A stretch of DNA of 64,000 nucleotides from Hymenobacter siberiensis (GTDB lineage Bacteria; Bacteroidota; Bacteroidia; Cytophagales; Hymenobacteraceae): NCBI RefSeq assembly GCF_018967845.1, contig NZ_JAHLZZ010000001.1, forward strand, positions 744,001 to 808,000. Reading direction: 5' to 3'. The notes under the pieces are model-generated. The model was not told where the DNA came from and made no database searches. It worked only from the letters and a program-made list of their open reading frames with translations. How positions within the stretch are numbered: position 1 is the first letter of the stretch; each line of letters begins with the position of its first letter. The translations under genes and the position numbers were made by a program. Below, piece after piece: positions 59,069-64,000 of the stretch.

Positions 59069-60529
59069 ATGAGTATTTCGACGGACTTTGGGAACGCACC
59101 GCAGTGGGCACACACGCACTTTAGTGGGGTAGGACTGGGCGACGTGCGCCGCAACCGACGCGTGGTGACGCTGGCGGCCGGCTGGGCGCGGGAGCCGGGA
59201 GCGACGATTCCGTGCCTGAGCCAGGGGCAGGCCTACGCCGGCAAAGCCGCCTACCAGTTGCTGGGCCACGCGCAGACGACCCCGGACGCGCTGCAAGCCC
59301 CTCACCGCCAACACGTGGGCCAGCAACTGCAGGCGCCCGGCACCTACCTGCTGGTCGAAGATACGACCGAGCTGAGCTGGCCCGAAGCGGCCGAGCGCCG
59401 GGCGGGCCTCGGGCCGGTGGGGCCGGGCAAAGCCTATAGCCAGGGCGTGCTGCTGCACTCGCTGGTGGCCGCCGCCTGGCCCGCCACCGACCCCGACCCG
59501 GCGGCCAAACGGCTGGCCCTGCCGCTGCTGGGCCTGCTCGACCAGCAGTTTCACGTGCGCCAACCCGTGCCCGACGCCGAGAAGGCCCACCCCCACGGCG
59601 GCTCCCGCCCCCGCCAGGGGCGGCCCCGCGAGTCAGCCCTGTGGGCCCAGAGCCTGCGGGCCGTCGGGTGCCCACCGGCCGGTACGCGCTGGGTGGTGGT
59701 GGCCGACCGCGGGGCCGACATCTACGAGCACTTGCAGCAGTGCCAGGCCCAGGGGCTGGGCTTCGTGGTGCGGGCCGCCCAAAACCGGGCCCTGGTGGCC
59801 GGGGCGGACAAAACGGCCGCCGGCCGCCTCTTCGAGCAGGCGCGGGCGCAGCGCAGCGCCGGCACGTTTTCCCTGGCCCTGCGCGGGCGGCCCCGCCAGC
59901 CGGCACGTGCGGTGGTGTTGCAGGTAAGTTTCAGCCCGGCCCTGGCCCTGCGGGCCCCGCAGCGGCCGGGCGGGGCCACGGGAAAGGGAGCGCCCGTGCC
60001 CGTCGGCCTGGTGCGGGTCTGGGAAGAACAGGGGCCGGATGCCCCGGGACCCGGCCTGGAGTGGCTGCTGCTCTGCGACCAGCCCGTCACCGACTTCGCC
60101 CAGGCCCTGGTGTGCGCCCGGCAGTACGCCAGCCGCTGGCTCATTGAGGACTTTCACAAGGCCCTGAAAACGGGGCTGGGAGCCGAAAAGCTGCAGCTGC
60201 AAACGGCGGCCCGCCTCTTCGCCGCCGTGGCCCTGCTGAGCGTAGTGGCCCTGGCCCTGGTGGATTTACGCGAGAAAAGCCGGCTCGAACCGGACTTGCC
60301 GGCCCAGGCGGCCGGCCTGACGGCCACCGAGTTGCGGGTGCTGCGCCACCAAAGCCGCCGCCCCCTGGACACGGTGCGCGCCGTCTACCTGGCCTTGGCC
60401 GCGCTGGGTGGGCACCTGGGCCGCAAAGGGGACGGCCCACCCGGTTGGCAAACCCTCTGGCTCGGCCGCCGGAGCCTGCGCCTGCTCGTGGAGGGCGTGA
60501 ACATGGCGGCGCAACTACTTGACGAATAA
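59069..60529 (+). CDS. IS4-family (Tn5-like) transposase
   Basis: 486 residues. It has the Tn5/IS50-type N-terminal domain (HFSGVGLGDVRRNRRVVTLA, then GKAAYQLLGHAQTTPDA). The DDE site is complete: Asp98 in LVEDTTELSW, Asp near 212 in VVADRGADIY, Glu near 359 in YASRWLIEDFHKALK. The last block fits the Y-2X-R-3X-E-6X-K signature exactly. GC and Pro/Ala content are very high compared with the neighbours. The gene is intact, so the element may still move. Confidence 0.95.
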   Translation: MSISTDFGNAPQWAHTHFSGVGLGDVRRNRRVVTLAAGWAREPGATIPCLSQGQAYAGKAAYQLLGHAQTTPDALQAPHRQHVGQQLQAPGTYLLVEDTTELSWPEAAERRAGLGPVGPGKAYSQGVLLHSLVAAAWPATDPDPAAKRLALPLLGLLDQQFHVRQPVPDAEKAHPHGGSRPRQGRPRESALWAQSLRAVGCPPAGTRWVVVADRGADIYEHLQQCQAQGLGFVVRAAQNRALVAGADKTAAGRLFEQARAQRSAGTFSLALRGRPRQPARAVVLQVSFSPALALRAPQRPGGATGKGAPVPVGLVRVWEEQGPDAPGPGLEWLLLCDQPVTDFAQALVCARQYASRWLIEDFHKALKTGLGAEKLQLQTAARLFAAVALLSVVALALVDLREKSRLEPDLPAQAAGLTATELRVLRHQSRRPLDTVRAVYLALAALGGHLGRKGDGPPGWQTLWLGRRSLRLLVEGVNMAAQLLDE

Positions 60530-60536
60530 CAGACAA

Positions 60537-60566
60537 AAAAGCGCCGACCTGTCGGCCGGCGCTTTT
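60537..60566. terminator. Terminator hairpin at the right IS end
   Basis: AAGCGCCGACC pairs with GGCCGGCGCTT with one mismatch, with A and T tracts on both sides, so it can act in both directions. Confidence 0.75.
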
Positions 60567-60587
60567 TGAGTTTTGGGTAAGGACAAG

Positions 60588-60618
60588 GCAGCGTTGGCTA
60601 CGAGGGCTTCTCAAATCA
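60588..60618 (-). terminator. Half of a terminator split by the IS
   Basis: Read on the minus strand, GAAGCCCTCGTAGC (at 60594-60613) would pair with GCTGCGGGGGCTT, now on the far side of the IS (about 58964-58980). Removing the IS and one copy of the duplication rebuilds a terminator just after the PorE-like gene. The duplicated 14 bp is the top of that hairpin. Confidence 0.7.
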
Positions 60619-60634
60619 AAATTAACTACTCAGG

Positions 60635-62557
60635 CTACTTCGCTATCCGAGTCACTTTGAACTCGGTGCGGCGGTTGCGCTGGTACTCTTCTTCCGTCGT
60701 CGGCTTCAGCACAAGGGGGCGGGTTTCGCCGTAGCCCTTGGCCGTGATGCGGGCCTTATCGATGCCCTTGCTCACGATGTAGTCAACGGCGGCCTGGGCG
60801 CGCTGCTGCGAAAGCTTCATGTTATAAGCGTCCTTGCCGCGCTGGTCGGTGTGCGAGCTCAACTCGATGGAAATTTTGGGGTTATCCATCAAGGTCTGCA
60901 CCAGCGTATCGAGGCGGATGGCAGCATCCGGCCGGATGTCGTACTTGTTGTAGTCGTAGAGAATATCTTTGACTTCAATAGCCTTGGCCAGAATGATTTT
61001 GTTCAGCGTCAGGGTCACCGGCAGCTGAATGTCGTTGGTCAGGTTGGGCAGGGCATCCTGGCTGAGCTTGCGGCCCACGGTGCTCAGGGCCGTGCGGGCC
61101 GAGAAGTCGCCGGCGCGCTCAGCCAGCATGTTGTAGCTGGTCACGGAGTCCAGCTTCAGGTTGAATTTGCCGTCCGGGCCGCTCACGGCGCTCAGGCGCT
61201 GGCCGTTGGAGCTGGTCACCGTCACAGTAGCACCGGCCAGGGGCAGCGTGGTTTTGGCTTTGTCGTCGCGCTCCAGCACGGTACCGTCGGCGTAGAAGGT
61301 CACCAGCTTGAGGGCCTTCTTCTTGAACATGTACTCGTCATCCGAACCCTTGCCACCGGCGCGGTTCGAGCTGAACAGGCCCATGTCGCCGGCCATTGGT
61401 ACCGGGGCGAAATCATCGGCGGTGCTGTTCACATCGGCCCCCAGGTTCACGGGCTGGCCGTTTTTCACCATAAAGAGGTCGAGCTTGCCCAGGCCGGGGC
61501 GTCCGTCCGAAGCGAAGTACAGCGTACCATCCGGGGCCACGCCGGGGAAGTTGTCGTTGCCGGCCGTGTTAATTGTTTCGCCAAGGTTCTCCGCCGGCGA
61601 GAAGCGGCCGTTCGGGCCCAGGGTGGCTTTGTAGAGGTCGTTGCCGCCCTGCCCGCCCTTGCGGCCCGAGGCGAAGTACAGCGTGGTACCGTCCGGCCCG
61701 AAAGCCGGGGCAAAGTCATCGGCCGTCCGGTCGTTGATGTTGGCCAGCACCGGCTCGCTCCAGGCCCCGGCCTTGAGGTAGGAAATCCACAGGTCAACGC
61801 TCAGGTAGCCTTTCTTGCTACCGTCGTTCGAGCGGGCAAACACCATCGTCTTGCCATCTGGGGTGTAGGTGGCGCTGGCTTCGTGCTTGTTCTCGGTGTT
61901 GAAAGGACCTTCGAGCTTGCGCACCGTGCCGCCGGTCATGGCCGCCGCGTTATCAAATTTGATGGCATAGAGGTCGTTAAAGTTCTCACCGTTACCGAGG
62001 TATTTCTTGCCATCGCGGCCGGAAGCAAACACGAAGTCGCCGGTACCGGCCATCATCGTGCCGCCAAAGTCGGAGCCGGCCGAGTTCAGCGCGTCCACGG
62101 GCATCACCTCATACTTGTTTTTAATAGCGGCCACGGCCTTGCTGGCGGCGGCGTTCTTGCTTTCCGTTTCGGCGCGGGCGGCCAGGGTGCGGTTGCCGCC
62201 GTTGCTGCCGTAGCTCGCAAACTGCGCCGCGGCCTCGTCGTATTTGCCGTTAGCTTTCAGCGCTTCAGCGTAGCGGAAGCCAGCGTCGGCGTTCTTTACT
62301 CCGCCATCGATAGCAGCTTTGTAGAAAGGCTCGCTTTCCTCAACCCGGTTCGAGAGGCGATAAGCCTCGCCGATGCGGAAGTTGGAAATGGCGGCACCCT
62401 TACCTTTGGCCACATCGGCCTTATACAAGGGAATAGCCAGTTCATACTGGCCGCGGGCGAACTGCTTGTCACCCTTGCTCATACCACCGGTAGTGGCACA
62501 GCCGCTCAAAAGCGCGACGGAGCCAGCCGCGGTGCAGACGAATAATAGTTTCCTCAT
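60635..62557 (-). CDS. PorE-like OmpA/PD40 lipoprotein
   Basis: 640 residues. The lipobox is LLSGC (MRKLLFVCTAAGSVALLSGC). TPR-like helices (about 30-140, RGQYELAIPLYKADVAKGKG), a PD40 beta-propeller (about 165-420, with repeats such as PDGTTLYFASGRKGGQGGND), a carboxypeptidase-regulatory-like domain (about 440-510) and a C-terminal OmpA domain (YDYNKYDIRPDA, SSHTDQRGKDAYNM). This is the domain order of PorE, a peptidoglycan-binding type IX secretion component. The start at 62557 is chosen because the lipobox then fits. Its terminator is interrupted by the IS. Confidence 0.88.
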   Translation of the reverse strand: MRKLLFVCTAAGSVALLSGCATTGGMSKGDKQFARGQYELAIPLYKADVAKGKGAAISNFRIGEAYRLSNRVEESEPFYKAAIDGGVKNADAGFRYAEALKANGKYDEAAAQFASYGSNGGNRTLAARAETESKNAAASKAVAAIKNKYEVMPVDALNSAGSDFGGTMMAGTGDFVFASGRDGKKYLGNGENFNDLYAIKFDNAAAMTGGTVRKLEGPFNTENKHEASATYTPDGKTMVFARSNDGSKKGYLSVDLWISYLKAGAWSEPVLANINDRTADDFAPAFGPDGTTLYFASGRKGGQGGNDLYKATLGPNGRFSPAENLGETINTAGNDNFPGVAPDGTLYFASDGRPGLGKLDLFMVKNGQPVNLGADVNSTADDFAPVPMAGDMGLFSSNRAGGKGSDDEYMFKKKALKLVTFYADGTVLERDDKAKTTLPLAGATVTVTSSNGQRLSAVSGPDGKFNLKLDSVTSYNMLAERAGDFSARTALSTVGRKLSQDALPNLTNDIQLPVTLTLNKIILAKAIEVKDILYDYNKYDIRPDAAIRLDTLVQTLMDNPKISIELSSHTDQRGKDAYNMKLSQQRAQAAVDYIVSKGIDKARITAKGYGETRPLVLKPTTEEEYQRNRRTEFKVTRIAK

Positions 62558-62646
62558 AGGTGAAGTGGGGTGGTGGTGTGGGGAGGGTGAGGGGAGGGAG
62601 GAATCAGGAATATTCCCGATTAGATATTTTTGGGTTAGCAATAATA

Positions 62647-63177
62647 CTACGTTTGAAAAGGATTCACGTAAGCAGTCCGTTTTTTTTCTTCCTGCCCAAA
62701 GTAGCGGGCCAGCCAGGTTTCGCTGGCTGGACGGGGCCAGTGGGTATCCAATTCACCCTTAGTCCCTAGCGTATTATCAAAATAAAACGTGTCCGGCCCT
62801 ACTGTCCCAGCCGCCACGGCCTCCTTCAATTCCCCGCGCTTCAGCAGCTGCACCGTGCCGGCCTGCAAAAAAGCCATCCGGGATTTTTCCAGCAGCTCCA
62901 CGCCCAGGTACTGCTCAAGCTGGGCCACAAAGCGCACCGAAGCGTCGATGGAACAGCCGCTTGCGCCGGCCACGCCTTCATCCAGCCCAATCACCAGAAA
63001 CTGCTGGTGCAGGAATTCGCCCGAGGCCAGCAGGGTGCGGCCGTGGCTGGTCCATTCTTCGGCGAAACGGGCTAGGCCAGGCATCATGCCCACAATCTCC
63101 GTCCCGCTGAGCGGGCGGCTGGCCTGGTAAATCCATACCCGGGCTTCGGGCGGAAGCTGGTCGAACGCAACATACAT
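62647..63177 (-). CDS. Conserved Bacteroidota protein of unknown function
   Basis: 176 residues, no signal peptide or membrane span. It starts MYVAFDQLPPEARVWIYQAS and has SGCSIDASVRFVAQLEQYLG with FLVIGLDEGVAGASGCSIDA. Proteins of this length and pattern are often labelled ABC transporter ATPase, but no Walker motif is present, so that label is not supported. I do not recognise a function. It lies upstream of the PorE-like gene on the same strand. Confidence 0.65.
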   Translation of the reverse strand: MYVAFDQLPPEARVWIYQASRPLSGTEIVGMMPGLARFAEEWTSHGRTLLASGEFLHQQFLVIGLDEGVAGASGCSIDASVRFVAQLEQYLGVELLEKSRMAFLQAGTVQLLKRGELKEAVAAGTVGPDTFYFDNTLGTKGELDTHWPRPASETWLARYFGQEEKKRTAYVNPFQT

Positions 63178-63252
63178 AGAAGGTCGGTTTTAAGGCAGTG
63201 AGCATGACCAGGCTGCTCCCCGAAGGTGGGCAGCCCAGTCTTTCAAAGGTAT

Positions 63253-63298
63253 GGGGGTAAACGAAGGCAAGCGTATTTTCTTGCCCTCGCTTACCCCC
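63253..63298 (-). terminator. Hairpin after the Fe-S protein gene
   Basis: GGGGGTAAACGAAGGCAAG (63253-63271) pairs with 63280-63298 with two mismatches around an 8-nt loop. It sits just downstream of the minus-strand Fe-S gene, so it is a likely terminator. Confidence 0.6.
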
Positions 63299-63323
63299 GA
63301 AACCGAATGTGCACCCGTAAAAT

Positions 63324-64000
63324 TTAGGCGTTGATGCCTTCAGCCGAAGCTACCAGCTCGGCTAGGTCGAACACCTGCACCTTGCTTTCCTGCTCCTTGT
63401 TCTTCACGCCGTCGCTCATCATGGTCATGCAGAAGGGGCACGATACGGCAATGATGCTACCCTGCAAATCATGCGGGCCGGGGGCGCTGGTTTCGGTTTC
63501 CACGCCGCCGAGGTTGGCCAGTGCCTCGGCCTTGCCGCTGAGGGTGGCCAGGGCTTCCTCGGTGCGCTCGATGTTGATTTCCTTTTTGCCGGGCTCAGCT
63601 TCTTTCCACATCTGGGCGCCGCCCGCGCCGCAGCACAGGCCGTTGGCGCGGCTGCGCTTCATCTCCACCAAGTCGGCGTCGAGGGCGGCCAGCACGTCGC
63701 GCGGGGCTTCGTAAATGTTGTTGGCTCGGCCCAGGTAGCAGCTGTCGTGGAAAGTAATGCGGCGGCCCTTGAAGCTCTCACCCCCGGTCACGCCCACCTT
63801 GCCTTCGTTGATGAGCTGCTGCAGGTAGGTGCTATGATGAATAACCTCGTAGTCGCCGCCCAGCGCCGGGTACTCGTTCTTAATGGTGTTGAAGCAATGC
63901 GGGCAGGCCGTCACGATTTTCTTAATGCCGTAGCCGTTCAGCGTTGTGATGTTCTGCATAGCCTGCATCTGAAACAGGAATTCATTGCCGGCCCGCTTGG
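63324..64000 (-). CDS. CCG-domain Fe-S oxidoreductase (partial, C-terminal)
   Basis: The gene continues past the right edge. About 225 residues are visible. Two CCG-type cysteine blocks are present: TACPHCFNTIKNEY with FHDSCYLGR and GLCCGAGGAQMW, then SCPFCMTMMSDGV near the end. They form the catalytic CCG domains of heterodisulfide-reductase, glycolate-oxidase and lactate-utilisation-type subunits. It probably passes electrons between a dehydrogenase and the quinone or ferredoxin pool. The upstream part, which should have 4Fe-4S ferredoxin domains, is off the window. Confidence 0.85.
   Translation of the reverse strand, partial: KRAGNEFLFQMQAMQNITTLNGYGIKKIVTACPHCFNTIKNEYPALGGDYEVIHHSTYLQQLINEGKVGVTGGESFKGRRITFHDSCYLGRANNIYEAPRDVLAALDADLVEMKRSRANGLCCGAGGAQMWKEAEPGKKEINIERTEEALATLSGKAEALANLGGVETETSAPGPHDLQGSIIAVSCPFCMTMMSDGVKNKEQESKVQVFDLAELVASAEGINA

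Larger units (their letters stand above)
58989..60587 (+). mobile_element. IS4-family insertion sequence (IS50-like group), 1599 bp
   Basis: The ends CTTGTCCTTACCCAAAACT (58989-59007) and its exact complement (60569-60587) form 19-bp terminal inverted repeats. A perfect 14-bp direct repeat, GCAGCGTTGGCTAC, flanks it (58975-58988 and 60588-60601). Each end carries a terminator-like hairpin inside the terminal repeat. One transposase gene fills it. Intact ends and an unmutated duplication show a recent insertion. Confidence 0.95.

Noticed and set aside
58989..60587. A link between this IS and the MITE at 36290
   Set aside because: Their terminal repeats differ (CTTGTCCTTACC against AGGGTCATTGCA), so the IS is not the visible parent of the MITE.
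62647..63177. Naming this protein ABC transporter ATPase
   Set aside because: No Walker A, Walker B or signature motif is present.

Overview
The window looks like a chromosomal piece of a GC-rich Bacteroidota (Cytophagales), most likely Hymenobacter or a close relative. The evidence is the protein families present: DUF4270, DUF4293, DUF2795, a PorE-like lipoprotein with PD40 and OmpA domains, a type IX secretion C-terminal signal, a CarboxypepD_reg/TonB receptor, a lycopene cyclase and a long NusB. Promoters fit the Bacteroidota pattern TTTG-N19/20-TAnnTTTG. Both edges cut through genes. There is no rRNA, CRISPR array or prophage. RNA genes are two adjacent tRNA-Pro genes.

Layout. 1-2.5 kb: a minus-strand efflux set (tolC, universal stress protein, HlyD/EmrA adaptor), divergent from a GAF-GAF-sigma54 activator. 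5-18.5 kb: an OmpA protein with thrombospondin repeats, DinB and DoxX proteins, polA facing a DEDDh exonuclease, a LytTR regulator, kynurenine 3-monooxygenase, a TonB receptor and an AlkB-like dioxygenase. 18.8-26.9 kb (minus): gltX, a broken small membrane gene, ridA, a large membrane protein, glmS, a DUF4270 lipoprotein and a half-length glycogen-synthase-like protein. 27-30.8 kb (plus): panC, panD, an LPG-synthase-like membrane protein, rfaE2 and a zinc peptidase. 31-38.8 kb: a decayed LuxR regulator, ettA, a DUF349 protein, a DUF2795 protein, an ABC ATPase, lycopene cyclase and a LOG-family protein. 39-47 kb (minus): a Glu dehydrogenase-like enzyme, an ArsR regulator, then coaE, ybbR, yajC, a DUF1573 lipoprotein, NAD-isocitrate dehydrogenase, a YtxH protein, nusB and a leucine dehydrogenase. 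47-58.8 kb: two MsbA-like ABC exporters, a VOC protein, tRNA-Pro x2, a broken outer-membrane barrel, a broken zinc peptidase, truA, thiolase, DUF4293 and DUF4476 proteins. 59-60.6 kb: a complete IS4-family insertion sequence. 60.6-64 kb: a PorE-like lipoprotein, a conserved hypothetical and a partial CCG-domain Fe-S protein.

The most unusual signal is between the genes. At least nine junctions carry long hairpins whose arms are built from 7- or 8-nt words (GAGTTAA, GAATGAGT, GAGTAAGT, GTTGAAT types). The words differ from hairpin to hairpin, but the architecture is constant. The words contain stop triplets and the period is never a multiple of 3, so stops fall in every frame; the stop codons of at least five genes lie inside the arms. 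A second set of six dispersed palindromes is also present, four of them sharing a core near GTCATGCTGAGC. Two mobile elements, the 1.6-kb IS and a 242-bp MITE, have each inserted at the tip of a stem-loop. Four genes carry a premature in-frame TAG, never TAA or TGA.
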